Source: Methanobrevibacter sp. YE315 (GTDB lineage: Archaea > Methanobacteriota > Methanobacteria > Methanobacteriales > Methanobacteriaceae). From it: a DNA stretch of 64,000 bases. The position numbers were made by a program, and so were the translations under genes. The DNA lies in contig NZ_CP010834.1 of NCBI RefSeq assembly GCF_001548675.1, positions 2,205,501-2,269,500 of the forward strand. Reading direction: 5' to 3'. The stretch's first letter is position 1. Each line of letters starts with the position of its first letter. A model generated the notes under the pieces. It made no database searches, was not told where the DNA came from, and saw nothing but the letters and a program-made list of their open reading frames with translations. Positions 17,623-27,017 of the stretch are shown here, piece by piece.

Positions 17623-18684
17623 ATGGACTTTAAAAAAATCGATTTTTTCAGCCCTCCTATTTTGGTCGTGGCAATACTGGCATTTCTAGCTATGGGCTAC
17701 ATTGGATCATTCAATTATAGGTTTGAAGACCCGCTTGATTTAGAAGTGATTTTAACAGTGATATTCGCATGCATAATATTCATAATTGGAGTAGTCATCG
17801 TAAAATATAAAATAACAGTAGAGAATACAAAGGAAATTTCTTTTTTATCTGAAAAACTGCTTGTAGCTCTGGTTATTATTGCCCTGATTCTGCAGGCTCT
17901 GAACTTGGTACTTCTCGGAGGGATACCGCTTTTCAACAGCGTTTTGAAATCAAATGCAACAACAAACATTTGGAGAATAGCTTATCCGTTGTTCCTAATC
18001 ATGATTAACATTTTGCTTGCAAAATTCTACAATAGAAAATACCTATTGCTGGTTGTACTTGGAGCACTTATTTTCGGCCTGAACGGATACAGAACATCTG
18101 TCCTGGGAATTTTGGGAAGCACATTCATTACCCTTTATTATCTTGACAAAATATCTCAAAAAGTAGGAATGGCATTTGTCCTGATTATTGCTGTTGGAAT
18201 AATGGGTATCGGATACATCGCATCCCAGTCAATTGCAACACAGCACTGGACATTGAATCCTATCGAATTGATATTCTACAGAGCCGCCTTTACATTGGAA
18301 GTATTTGAAAAAATCCTTCCTCTTGGAGCCACCACACACGGACATATCCTTAGCATGATCTTCTCATCAGGAAGCCCAAGAACATTCATTGGAGAATACG
18401 TATTAAAATATACGGTCTGCTTAACATCAACACTGTTCGGACCTGTCTATCTTGATTTTGGAATGATCGGCCTTGCAATTCAAATGCTGTTTATGGGAAT
18501 GTTTCTGGAATTGCTTTATAAATTAAAAAAAGGAATTGGAGTTGGGATTTACTCCATCATATTAACACACACATTAATCTGGGTGGAAACCGGACCAACC
18601 GATATCATGATTTGGTTTTTATATTTGCTTGGAGTGATTTTAGTAATAATTAATTTTAATTATATTAAATTAAACAAAAATTAA
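17623..18684 (+). CDS. Oligosaccharide repeat-unit polymerase-like membrane protein
   Basis: A 353-residue protein with about ten membrane helices. It resembles the oligosaccharide repeat-unit polymerase (Wzy/EpsG-like) proteins of methanogens, judging from its helix pattern and segments such as LNGYRTSVLGILGSTFITLYYLDK. It would join lipid-linked sugar repeats outside the membrane, and the flippase at 1.7 kb could feed it. That link is inference. Its ribosome site GGAGGATAAAG overlaps the end of cfbB, so translation is probably coupled, although the functions look unrelated. Its 3' end overlaps the Mrr-like gene by 15 bases, tail to tail. Confidence 0.75.
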   Translation: MDFKKIDFFSPPILVVAILAFLAMGYIGSFNYRFEDPLDLEVILTVIFACIIFIIGVVIVKYKITVENTKEISFLSEKLLVALVIIALILQALNLVLLGGIPLFNSVLKSNATTNIWRIAYPLFLIMINILLAKFYNRKYLLLVVLGALIFGLNGYRTSVLGILGSTFITLYYLDKISQKVGMAFVLIIAVGIMGIGYIASQSIATQHWTLNPIELIFYRAAFTLEVFEKILPLGATTHGHILSMIFSSGSPRTFIGEYVLKYTVCLTSTLFGPVYLDFGMIGLAIQMLFMGMFLELLYKLKKGIGVGIYSIILTHTLIWVETGPTDIMIWFLYLLGVILVIINFNYIKLNKN

Positions 18685-19596
18685 TATAATCAATATAATT
18701 AATGAAATAAAGAATACAAATGTTCCTTTAATGATAAAATCACTGTTTCTATCTGTGTAAAGTGCTAAACCATAGGAAAGTAACAATGCCACACCCATTT
18801 CAATCAATCCACTTATTCCAGGATCCATTTTCAAAAGATTGCCTGCAATGAAAGAAAGGATATAAGCAACAATTACCACTAAAATGATTAAGATTATTGG
18901 ATTTTCGACTAATTTAAAGAATAATGAACCTCTTCCGAAAGTGCTAGGTTGGGAATTATAGTTATATAGGGTTGTATTTGAACGTGATGCTGTCCTATTA
19001 ATTTTTCCAAGTTTAAGGTTATTCAGAAATCCGAATATTCCTTTTGGCTTGTCTTCATTTATTTGCCTGTATAATGTATTCTTATATACCATAGGGTTTT
19101 GGTCTCTTCTCTGCATGAAATATTCCATGTCGGAAGCGTCATAGGTATATTCAGGATATTCCTCTTCAATATATGCAGAAGCCCCTCCATCATAAGGGGT
19201 GTTATCCAAAGTAGTTTGTGAAGTTCTATCCTGATATTTTTTAGCCAATTCAAGCAAACCGTCCCTATCAACTAATTTAATGTTTTTTCTAAGAGCATAA
19301 TTCTTTGCCTGTTCAGAAAAATAAGAAGAAGAGACAATGGTTACTTTAGAAGCCTTTAAGCTTTCTTGGACCTCTTCCATTTCTTTTAGGACATCCACAC
19401 CAATCTGAAAATCTTTATCATAATTTTTACATGCTACAACTACACCAAAATCCCCGATTGTTGTAGGTAAGATAGCATATATATCTATAACCCTTTGTGA
19501 AGTCTTAAAATTCTTGTAAACTTTAAAACCTGAGTCCTCCATCACCTTAGCTATAAAATTAATCAATTGTGGTTTCTCCAAATTACCCACCCGCAT
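18670..19596 (-). CDS. Membrane-anchored Mrr-like (restriction endonuclease fold) protein
   Basis: A 308-residue protein. Residues about 5-125 follow the Mrr-cat fold: RVIDIYA carries the catalytic-type aspartate, VVVACKNYD the core lysine, and VTIVSSSYFSEQAKNYALRKNIKLVD the typical tail. The Q/E two residues before the lysine in active (Q/E)xK enzymes is alanine here, so cleavage may be lost. The C-terminal third has three or four membrane helices. A similar layout occurs in other archaeal membrane-bound Mrr-like proteins. The ATG 19596 lacks a ribosome site. A TTG at 19581 after GGTGGG would give a start just before EKPQLINFI. The role is unknown. Confidence 0.72.
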   Translation of the reverse strand: MRVGNLEKPQLINFIAKVMEDSGFKVYKNFKTSQRVIDIYAILPTTIGDFGVVVACKNYDKDFQIGVDVLKEMEEVQESLKASKVTIVSSSYFSEQAKNYALRKNIKLVDRDGLLELAKKYQDRTSQTTLDNTPYDGGASAYIEEEYPEYTYDASDMEYFMQRRDQNPMVYKNTLYRQINEDKPKGIFGFLNNLKLGKINRTASRSNTTLYNYNSQPSTFGRGSLFFKLVENPIILIILVVIVAYILSFIAGNLLKMDPGISGLIEMGVALLLSYGLALYTDRNSDFIIKGTFVFFISLIILIILIFV

Positions 19597-19709
19597 GTTT
19601 TTATTAAATTATTACTATTATATTTTATAAATGAAATTGTTATTAAAGTTTATTATAATTTGAATATAACAAAAAATTATTTTAACAATAAATCAACTTA
19701 ATAAATAAT

Positions 19710-20486
19710 ATGAAAGCATTACTAAGTAACGATGATGGCATAACTGCATCAGGCATCTTAGCTTCAAAAAAAGCTGTTGAAAATCTATGTGATACCTATG
19801 TTGTGGCGCCGGAAACGCAGCAAAGTGGAATAGGTCATGCATTAACATTATATGAGCCTTTAAGAGTGAATGAATATACTTTGCGTGATGGAAGTATCGG
19901 CTACGGCGTGAGCGGAACACCGACCGATGCCGTGACTATAGCATTATTTGAAATAATGGATGAAAAACCTGATTTGATGATTTCCGGCATAAATACAGGA
20001 TATAATCTGGGAAAAGCCGAACTAACAACATCAGGAACATTGGGAGCTGCAATTGAAGCTGCAAGCTTTGGAATCCCAACAATAGCCATATCACAGGAAG
20101 TTACAAGAGATGACATCAAATTTGAAAAGGGCAAAATAGAAATTGATTTTGATTTTGCAAGCAAAATGCTTAACAAATTGGCAAAAATTGTATTGAAAAA
20201 AGGATTACCTGAAGGAATTGACCTGTTGAATGTTAATATTCCTGCAAACCCTTCAGATGAGGAATTTGAAGTTGTAAGACTGGGAGATAGGATGTACTCT
20301 CCGATAATTCAAAAAAGACAGGACCCACGTGGAAAACCATACTACTGGATAAATGGTGAACCCTATGAATTAGATGGTCCTGGAAGTGATGGTTACGAAT
20401 TACGCAGAGAACAAAAAACTACAATAACACCGATTAAAATAGATTTAACCAGTGATATGAGCTCATTAAAGGAATGGTTGAAGTAA
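19710..20486 (+). CDS. surE: 5'-nucleotidase SurE
   Basis: A 258-residue metal-dependent phosphatase that removes phosphate from nucleoside monophosphates and other small substrates. The N-terminus MKALLSNDDG carries the signature S-N-D-D-G, where the paired aspartates bind the metal. VSGTPTDAV and SGINTGYNLG are the other active-site segments of the family. Length fits archaeal SurE. The ATG has no ribosome binding site and an AT-rich upstream stretch, suggesting a leaderless message. It is divergent from the Mrr-like gene. A 47-codon gene lies convergent to its 3' end. Confidence 0.95.
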   Translation: MKALLSNDDGITASGILASKKAVENLCDTYVVAPETQQSGIGHALTLYEPLRVNEYTLRDGSIGYGVSGTPTDAVTIALFEIMDEKPDLMISGINTGYNLGKAELTTSGTLGAAIEAASFGIPTIAISQEVTRDDIKFEKGKIEIDFDFASKMLNKLAKIVLKKGLPEGIDLLNVNIPANPSDEEFEVVRLGDRMYSPIIQKRQDPRGKPYYWINGEPYELDGPGSDGYELRREQKTTITPIKIDLTSDMSSLKEWLK

Positions 20487-20491
20487 AATAC

Positions 20492-20635
20492 TTATAAATT
20501 TAAATCTTTAAGTATTTTTTCTCTTTCTTCCCTAAGCTCGTTTAAAATTTTCTCATCAGTACAACCGTCTTTTTTTAACTGAGCTAATGTACGAGTAATA
20601 GCTTCTAAATTACTTTCTAATTGATTAATTGCCAT
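20492..20635 (-). CDS. 47-residue helical protein, below usual length cut-offs
   Basis: An intact small reading frame encodes MAINQLESNLEAITRTLAQL...ILKDLNL, 47 residues with regular heptad-like leucines and many charges, as expected of a short coiled coil. The ATG lies about 25 bases downstream of a TATA-like element (about 20657-20666) that may also serve the divergent LSm gene. That would make this mRNA leaderless. It is convergent with surE, ending six bases from the surE stop. The composition (E, K, L, N) is like real proteins of this genome, not random AT-rich translation. The function is unknown. Confidence 0.65.
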   Translation of the reverse strand: MAINQLESNLEAITRTLAQLKKDGCTDEKILNELREEREKILKDLNL

Positions 20636-20712
20636 GGTATATACTATAAATGTCAAACTATATAAAGATGAAACATCAAAATAGAAGTAGAATTATCAAG
20701 GATTTGAAAAAA

Positions 20713-20916
20713 ATGAGTAAAGAAAAAGAAAACGTGAATAAACTTTTTAGACAATTTAAAAATAAATACGTAACTGTTGATTTGAGAGGAGACTATCAAA
20801 GCGAAGGAAAAATAATAGCAATTGACAATTACTTAAATCTCGTCCTTGAAAATGAAAATGGTTTGGAAACCGTTAAAGGCGGAAATATCATATTTATAAG
20901 TTTAAAAGAAGATTAG
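20713..20916 (+). CDS. LSm/Sm-like archaeal protein (SmAP)
   Basis: An LSm-fold protein that would form a ring and bind U-rich RNA. The core KYVTVDLRGDYQSEGKIIAIDNYLNLVLENENG...VKGGNIIFISL matches Sm1 (RGxxxxGxLxxxDxxxNLVL) and Sm2 (RGxNIxxI-like; here GGNIIFI). I set the start at ATG 20713 (67 residues), the usual size, with AAGGAT upstream and a TATA box about 50 bases before. An in-frame ATG at 20650 overlaps that TATA box and would add 21 basic residues. The first residue of the Sm2 motif is G rather than R. It overlaps the methanogenesis marker 12 gene by four bases, tail to tail. Confidence 0.85.
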   Translation: MSKEKENVNKLFRQFKNKYVTVDLRGDYQSEGKIIAIDNYLNLVLENENGLETVKGGNIIFISLKED

Positions 20917-21926
20917 ATATTAACTTCAATACCTAATATTTCTTTTTCACCATTATAAACATCCATTGCTATTTGAGCTGCACCAATAGCTCCTGATTCT
21001 TTAGATATTACTTTTAAAGGATACTTATTTTTGAAATACTTATTGATTTCATCTTCAAAATTAAACGGTTCGGTTGCACTTCCAATAGAACCTGTCAAAA
21101 CAATACCATCTATTTCATTTTCACATACAATATCTAGACCGGCGATTTCCATAGCAACAGTCATGATTAAAGTATCGATGGCCAGTTTAGCCTTTTCATC
21201 ACCATTCCTATAATTTTCCAGAAGCTGATCCTTCATATTAGCTACTTTTCCATCAATTTCTGCGATTTTAATAGCTCCAGCATGTGAAAAACATTCGTTT
21301 GCAGATACATTGTTTTCATCAATGTCCCTAATCATCTCCAAATCAAGAGGTCCGTGAACAACACCCATAGCACCAAGGCAAGCATCGATAGCACCTTTGA
21401 TTTTGCCGTCTTCTATTAAAATATCAACACTATTAGAGGAAATATCCGCTACAATAAAATTAGACCATCCAGTTTCCTTAATTGCATTGTATGAGATGCT
21501 GACCTTTTCAGGGCTGGCCTGATGGGAATAAGCTGCCCTAAACAATTTATCTAATGATTCTGAATTTTTATGAAGACCTGGAATCATGATTGAATCAATA
21601 TTCAATGCCTCCAATTCACTAAATACTGATGTTCCGCCACCAGTCACCTTTCCAGCGCCGCTGATTGATAAAATTCCCCTGTCTTTAACTTGGGATGTCG
21701 GCAGAATCTTGCTAATTCCATCACCCATTGCATAAGTTATGGCCATCAGCTTTACAGAATCCAAATCAACACGCTTTTGTAACTCTTCTGTTGCAGAAAC
21801 CAAACCTTTCTTACTTTCTTCTCTTCCAATTTTAAAAATATCAATAATCTTGCCTTCATCAGACATTATGCAGAAAGAGATTCCAGTAGTTCCATGGTCC
21901 ATACCAATAAATGCCACAATTACCAC
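20913..21926 (-). CDS. Methanogenesis marker protein 12
   Basis: A 337-residue protein of the UPF0285/methanogenesis marker 12 family, found across methanogens. It starts AFIGMDHGTTGISFCIM, the phosphate-1 loop of the sugar-kinase/Hsp70/actin fold. IVLTGSIGSA (about residue 275) and GAIGAAQIA near the end are further nucleotide-site segments. The fold implies ATP binding, but the reaction is not established. Its presence is good evidence that the organism is a methanogen. It is transcribed away from the LSm gene's end, and ilvC lies upstream on the same strand. Confidence 0.93.
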   Translation of the reverse strand: MVIVAFIGMDHGTTGISFCIMSDEGKIIDIFKIGREESKKGLVSATEELQKRVDLDSVKLMAITYAMGDGISKILPTSQVKDRGILSISGAGKVTGGGTSVFSELEALNIDSIMIPGLHKNSESLDKLFRAAYSHQASPEKVSISYNAIKETGWSNFIVADISSNSVDILIEDGKIKGAIDACLGAMGVVHGPLDLEMIRDIDENNVSANECFSHAGAIKIAEIDGKVANMKDQLLENYRNGDEKAKLAIDTLIMTVAMEIAGLDIVCENEIDGIVLTGSIGSATEPFNFEDEINKYFKNKYPLKVISKESGAIGAAQIAMDVYNGEKEILGIEVNI

Positions 21927-21964
21927 ACTAAAAATATAATTTAAAAAAAAATAGTAAAGGGATT

Positions 21965-21986
21965 AAAAAGACTTAATCGTCTTTTT
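21965..21986 (-). terminator. Terminator of ilvC
   Basis: AAAAAGAC and GTCTTTTT form an 8-bp stem with a six-base loop that includes the end of ilvC. A T-rich - strand stretch follows downstream. Confidence 0.5.
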
Positions 21987-22965
21987 GTAATCCGCAAGCT
22001 TTTCTTAATCTTTCACCAACAATTTCGATTTCTTTTTGACCTTCGGCAGCTCTCATTTCTTTTAAGTTAGCTCCGTCGGTAGCGTTTTCATCAGCCCATT
22101 GTTTTTTGAAAGTTCCATCTTGGATTTCTTTTAAAACTGCTTTCATACCGTCTTTAGCTTCTTGAGTAATGATTCTTTTTCCTCTAGTTAAACCACCGTA
22201 TTCTGCAGTGTTACTTACATCAGTCCACATTCCGGCAAAACCTTTTTCATAGATTAAATCTACGATGAGTTTTACTTCGTGGCAAGTTTCGAAGTAAGCG
22301 ATTTCAGGTTGGTAACCTGCTTCAACTAAAGTAGTGAAACCAGCATTAATCAATTCGGTAATTCCACCACATAAAACTGTTTGTTCACCGAATAAATCAG
22401 TTTCAGTTTCTTCTTGGAAAGTAGTTTCTAAAACACCAGCTTTGGTTAATCCGCATGCTTTTGCCATACCTAATGCAAGTTGCAAAGCATCACCGGTAGC
22501 ATCCTGTTCAACAGCAACGAGTCCAGGAATACCGAATCCTTCTTCGAAAGTTCTTCTTACCATGGATCCAGGGCCTTTTGGTGCAAACATTACTATGTTT
22601 ACATCTTCACCAGGTTTAATTAATCCAAAGTGGATGTTGTAACCGTGAGAGAATGAGATAGTGTTTCCAGCTTCAACATATTCTGCGATTTGTCCGTTGT
22701 ATACTTTTTCTTGGATTTCATCTGGAAGCAAAATGTGAATAATATCAGCTTCTTTAGCTGCATCTTCAATAGTTTTTACAGTCATGCCATCTTCTTTAGC
22801 TAAGTTCCAAGAGCTTCCGTTTTCTCTTAAACCAACAATAACGTTAGCTCCACTGTCAGCCATATTTCTGGATTGTGCCCTTCCTTGTGAACCATAACCG
22901 ATTACAGCAATGGTTTTACCTTCAAGAGCATCTGTATTTACATCATCGTCGTAATACATTTTCAT
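21973..22965 (-). CDS. ilvC: Ketol-acid reductoisomerase (NADP+)
   Basis: This enzyme isomerises and reduces acetolactate or acetohydroxybutyrate to the dihydroxy acids of valine and isoleucine synthesis. At 330 residues it is a class I enzyme. The N-terminal Rossmann loop reads [15 protein letters not shown]. The C-terminal knotted domain carries the metal-binding acidic residues in [10 protein letters not shown] and the ECxxxxK-type region [15 protein letters not shown]. The ATG follows GAGATGATTTTAA. The substrate-supplying ilvB-ilvN pair is at 27.5-29.7 kb and the next enzyme, ilvD, at 44.8 kb, all on the same strand but in separate transcripts. Confidence 0.97.
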   Translation of the reverse strand: MKMYYDDDVNTDALEGKTIAVIGYGSQGRAQSRNMADSGANVIVGLRENGSSWNLAKEDGMTVKTIEDAAKEADIIHILLPDEIQEKVYNGQIAEYVEAGNTISFSHGYNIHFGLIKPGEDVNIVMFAPKGPGSMVRRTFEEGFGIPGLVAVEQDATGDALQLALGMAKACGLTKAGVLETTFQEETETDLFGEQTVLCGGITELINAGFTTLVEAGYQPEIAYFETCHEVKLIVDLIYEKGFAGMWTDVSNTAEYGGLTRGKRIITQEAKDGMKAVLKEIQDGTFKKQWADENATDGANLKEMRAAEGQKEIEIVGERLRKACGLQKDD

Positions 22966-23127
22966 TTAAAATCATCTCTTTTAAATAATTTGATAAAAAT
23001 TATAGATATATAATAAAATATCACTTAATAAGTATGATTTTTAATATTTATAAAAGTAACCTAATATATTAGATATTTTTTACATGATATAAAAAAAAAG
23101 AAAAAAAGTTAAGAGTATCAGATACCC

Positions 23128-24138
23128 TTATTTTTTATATTTTTTCCAAATTAAATATCCGCCAATAACCAACAATATCAACAATAACCAAAGGAAATTA
23201 AAGTTGCTGTTTGATTGGTTGTCGATTGATTTAACTGGAACAGTACTTGATTTGTTTGCTAAATCATTGTTTGATGCTGTTCCATTAGCCATGTCATCAT
23301 TATTAAAATCAGACTCAGCATGACCACCGGATAAATAAAGCGGATTAAATGAATTACCTGCACCGGACATTCCATTTGATTTATTATCCAAAGATTGTTG
23401 ACTATCTCCATCATTTAATTCCGCGCCAAATTTTGGAAGAATTCCAACGGAAAATGTAGCGTTTTCTTTAGTTAACAGATTAAATACTGTAATATTATGC
23501 TCACCTACATCCAATGAAGAAACATCTATGTCAAAAAGACCTTCATCGTTTAAAATAGGTGAATATTTAGTGCGGAGATTATCAATTTGGTAACCTATTA
23601 ATTTTCCCATTGTCAAGTATTGGCCAGTCTTATCAGTGAATGATACAGTGAACGGAGAATCCAGACCATATTGTCTAACAACATCTTCTGCAATAATTGT
23701 TGATAAAACATTGACTGTTGAAGTAGAATAAACGCCATAAACCTCTGTTGAAATATTATATTTGCCTGGAGATGCAGGAACATTATTAATCAATATGATT
23801 GCATCACCATTTTCATCACTGTATTCAAGATAATTTTTCAAATTAAATAAAACATTAATCGGTTTTTTTGAAATGACGTTTTTATTTCCTTCAAGATGCA
23901 CTTTAAAAGTTTGAGATCCTCCAGAGTAAGTTGTTATTTCAGGGTCGATTATATCAATGCCTAAAACATTCAATGTTTTTGATAAATTATAATAATCACA
24001 TAAACTGGCGGAAATTAGATATTTTCCTTCATTTTCACCTGCGCACTGTACAAATGAAGACACTACATTAGAACCTTGGCTAATAAATTTAAGGCCTGAA
24101 GCAAGTTTATAAGAAAATAAATTATCATATATATATAT
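23128..24138 (-). pseudogene. C-terminal part of a frame-split adhesin-like protein
   Basis: This open frame continues the adhesin-like gene upstream after a two-base phase change in an (AT)6 tract at 24127-24138. Reading through in this frame gives ...PYIYDNLFSYKLASGLKFISQG, which joins smoothly onto SSFVQCAGENEGKYLISASL. It holds one or two Ig-like domains, an Asn/Ser-rich linker and a C-terminal membrane helix (FNFLWLLLILLVIGGYLIW) with tail KKYKK. It thus carries the anchor that the first part lacks. An internal ATG at 24063 has no ribosome site, so I do not believe it is a separate gene. The piece is dead, phase-variable, or split by a sequencing error. Confidence 0.75.
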
Positions 24139-26552
24139 GGATCAATGAAATAACTTCCATCAGAGTTATAAAGGCTAACCAATCCAGTAACAATTTCATT
24201 TACTAAAGAACAATCCTCATCTAATTCAAATTTAATGCTTAAAGGATTTTTATCGGTGTGATGTTCATTTGAGAGTGGTGCAGGATGCCATTCAATCAAT
24301 TGACTATTGCTTTTACTAGGATTTTTTCCTCCCCAGAAATTACCGCTAACTGTATCATAGTGACCGCAGTTAAATACGCTATCACCCTGATCGCCGGCAC
24401 TATTGTCAATGAAGATGTTATTTTTTAAAGTTAAATAAGAAGAAGAACTGTCCAAATAAATGGCTCCACCCTCATCACCACAATGATTCTTTATGAATAC
24501 GCAATCTGAGAAAGTAATTTTATTTTTATTATCTATATAAATTGCACCACCATCATCATTTGCATTTACTCTATTACCAATGAATGTGGCATATTTCACA
24601 TCTTTTCTGAATTTGTTAACCCAAATTGCTCCACCTTGATTATCCTTTGCAGTATTGTATTCGAAATAGGAAGGAGTTTGTTTTAATTCTAAAGTATCAG
24701 CATAAATAGCTCCACCGTAATCATAAGCAAAATTATTCCTAAATGTACAATTATCGACAGTCAAATCATCTTTACAGTGTATAGCACCACCTTCATTTTG
24801 AGCATAATCCGCCCCATCCCCTTTATTATTCTCAAACAGACAATGGGCCAAGTATGCATTATCACAACAGAAAATAGCTCCACCATCTTCATATGCAGTG
24901 TTTCCAGAAAATACGCAATTCAATGCATACAAATCATAATATGCATAAACTGCTCCACCATCATTGTCTTTTACCTTATTATTAATGAAGAAAGAGCTGA
25001 AAGGTTGTGTGCCGCTATTGTAGTTAATTTTAATGGTGTCTCCATAAATTGCACCACCATAATCATTAGCATAATTATCCTTAAATGTACAATTGTCAAC
25101 GCTTATATCATCTTTAGCATATATTGCACCACCATAACATTGCATAATAGCAGCTCCATCAGCTTTATTGGATTCAAACAAGCAATGAGTGACATGTGCA
25201 TCACTACAAGCTAAAATTGCACCACCATCCTCATTTGCACTATTTCCAGAAAATACTGCGTTTACCACACGTGCATTATCTGAATAAATTGCACCACCGT
25301 CGAGATCGTCTGCATCATTGTTGATGAAGAAAGAGCTGAAAGGTCCGCTAGGATCCTGATTAACATTGACGTTTACATTTCTTAAAGTATATATTGCTCC
25401 ACCTTGGTCTCCATTATTGTCTTCAAATGTTGAATTAACAACTGTGACCTCCTCACTACTACGTATTGCACCACCATACCAATGTGCTTTGTTAGATTTG
25501 AATGTGGAACCGACTACATTAACTTTTCCAGGACTATAAATTGCGCCACCGTGACTGTCGTCTACTTTATTAGACTGGAATAAAGAATTAGTAACATTAA
25601 CGCACTGTTCAGTGAAGATTGCTCCACCCCTGTCTTCGGCAGAATTATCCATAAAAACAGAATCTTCAACAATTACATTGCCTAAAGAGTATATTGCTCC
25701 ACCGTCAAAATCAGCTGCCTCGTTATCTATGAATTGACAATTCTTGATTGTAAGTGGATTATTTGCTCCATTATAAATTGCTCCACCATAATCGTCACCA
25801 TAATTATTAACGAATAAGGAACCTGTAATGGTTGTTTTTCCTTTACAATATATTGCTCCTCCTCTGGCGCGATCTGTATTTTTCACTTTATTATCGCTGA
25901 AAATGGAATTTTCAATAATTAACTCTCCTGTAGAGTATATTGCACCTCCATCCTGATCATCAGCCTTATTGGATATAAATTGGCAATTTTTAATTGTAAG
26001 AGGTTTATTTGACTCATGGTATATTGCTCCACCATAATCGTCTGCAAAATTATCTTTAAATGTACAGTTGTCTATGATGTAGCGTGCTGAACCACTAATT
26101 TTGATAGCACCGCCTTTATAATTATCATCTAAAGGAATATTGCCGTCATTTTTTCCATTGATAATGTTAAGATTTTTTAGGATTATGGTTCCGCTATCTG
26201 AAGTGAATGCAAAGCAACCTTTCTTATCCAAACAATTTATAGTGTGGCCTTGCCCGTCGATAGTTAAATCCTTGTTTACAGTGACTACTAAACCGTTTTC
26301 ACCGTTATAATCCTGAGTCAAATTTAAAACGGAGCCTGAAGGCGCATTGATAACTTCCATTTGAAGTTCATGAAAATTGCCTGGCAAAGCACTTAACTTT
26401 TCAGAATCTTGAATTTCCAAAGATTCTACAAAAGAATCATCAGCATCTGATGATTCAGCTAAGATAGTATTGTCTATATCAGCAGCTGAAACAGCCGTGA
26501 GTGATAAAACCAATACCATTAATGAAATAAGTATTATCCTTTTATAATTCAT
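24063..26552 (-). CDS. Adhesin-like beta-helix protein, N-terminal part (frame-split)
   Basis: This 829-codon frame encodes a signal peptide (MNYKRIILISLMVLVLSLTAVSA). About twenty polymorphic beta-helix turns follow, marked by GGAIY and NxxF/CxF(K/E)xN patterns (residues about 90-740), as in pectin-lyase-like surface proteins. Frame is lost at an (AT)6 tract, and the last 23 residues (MIIYFLINLLQALNL...) are out-of-frame sequence. Removing one AT pair would restore a single protein of about 1140 residues ending in a membrane anchor. As it stands, the product would be secreted without its anchor. Such proteins are thought to mediate contact with hosts or partner microbes. Confidence 0.85.
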   Translation of the reverse strand: MNYKRIILISLMVLVLSLTAVSAADIDNTILAESSDADDSFVESLEIQDSEKLSALPGNFHELQMEVINAPSGSVLNLTQDYNGENGLVVTVNKDLTIDGQGHTINCLDKKGCFAFTSDSGTIILKNLNIINGKNDGNIPLDDNYKGGAIKISGSARYIIDNCTFKDNFADDYGGAIYHESNKPLTIKNCQFISNKADDQDGGAIYSTGELIIENSIFSDNKVKNTDRARGGAIYCKGKTTITGSLFVNNYGDDYGGAIYNGANNPLTIKNCQFIDNEAADFDGGAIYSLGNVIVEDSVFMDNSAEDRGGAIFTEQCVNVTNSLFQSNKVDDSHGGAIYSPGKVNVVGSTFKSNKAHWYGGAIRSSEEVTVVNSTFEDNNGDQGGAIYTLRNVNVNVNQDPSGPFSSFFINNDADDLDGGAIYSDNARVVNAVFSGNSANEDGGAILACSDAHVTHCLFESNKADGAAIMQCYGGAIYAKDDISVDNCTFKDNYANDYGGAIYGDTIKINYNSGTQPFSSFFINNKVKDNDGGAVYAYYDLYALNCVFSGNTAYEDGGAIFCCDNAYLAHCLFENNKGDGADYAQNEGGAIHCKDDLTVDNCTFRNNFAYDYGGAIYADTLELKQTPSYFEYNTAKDNQGGAIWVNKFRKDVKYATFIGNRVNANDDGGAIYIDNKNKITFSDCVFIKNHCGDEGGAIYLDSSSSYLTLKNNIFIDNSAGDQGDSVFNCGHYDTVSGNFWGGKNPSKSNSQLIEWHPAPLSNEHHTDKNPLSIKFELDEDCSLVNEIVTGLVSLYNSDGSYFIDPYIYMIIYFLINLLQALNLLAKVLM
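24127..24138. repeat. (AT)6 dinucleotide tract at the frame break
   Basis: Six AT units lie exactly where the adhesin-like frame breaks. Five units would fuse the two frames, while six give an early stop at 24063. Slipped-strand mispairing at such tracts is a known source of phase variation and of sequencing errors. Confidence 0.7.
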
Positions 26553-27017
26553 ATTTATCTACCTTTCTTTCATGAATTTGTCCATAATATTTTAATGTTT
26601 ATCCTGGATTATATATGTGTTTTTCCGCGTGTAAGCACTTACTTGCATTGTTTTTTAATAAAAACAATCAAAGATTCGTGAAATAAAAAAACAAAGAAAA
26701 ATAGTGAGTATAATATTATACAAACTCCTCTTTACTCACCATACCTTGTTTGGCCACTGAATTATAATTAAAACTTCTAGTTAAAACACAACCCATTTTA
26801 TGAAATCAATACAATTTTCCCATTATATTAATAATGCCAATGTTATAATTTCAATTTAAAATATTATATATATCTTTATATTTTATGCCATATTCTCAAA
26901 TAGAATACCAATATCAATAAAAAAAAGTTTATATTGATGAATTATATTCAAAAGATTAAAATCAAATAATTCTACCTAAAACACTTTAAAAATAAAAAAA
27001 ATAAGAAAAATAGATGA
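26553..27017. other. Gap with adhesin promoter and an inverted repeat
   Basis: No gene is seen in these 465 bases. For the adhesin-like gene, a TATA-like box lies near 26611-26619 on the - strand. An almost palindromic GTAAG-CA-CTTAC (26631-26642), a possible regulator site, lies just upstream. GTGAGTA (26704-26710) and TACTCAC (26733-26739) form a second inverted repeat. The rest is AT-rich sequence leading to the carbonic anhydrase stop. Confidence 0.4.

Noticed and set aside
23128-24063. ATG 24063 as the start of an independent 311-residue gene.
   Set aside because: It has no ribosome site or signal peptide, and the same frame continues upstream to the (AT)6 tract in perfect continuity with the adhesin.
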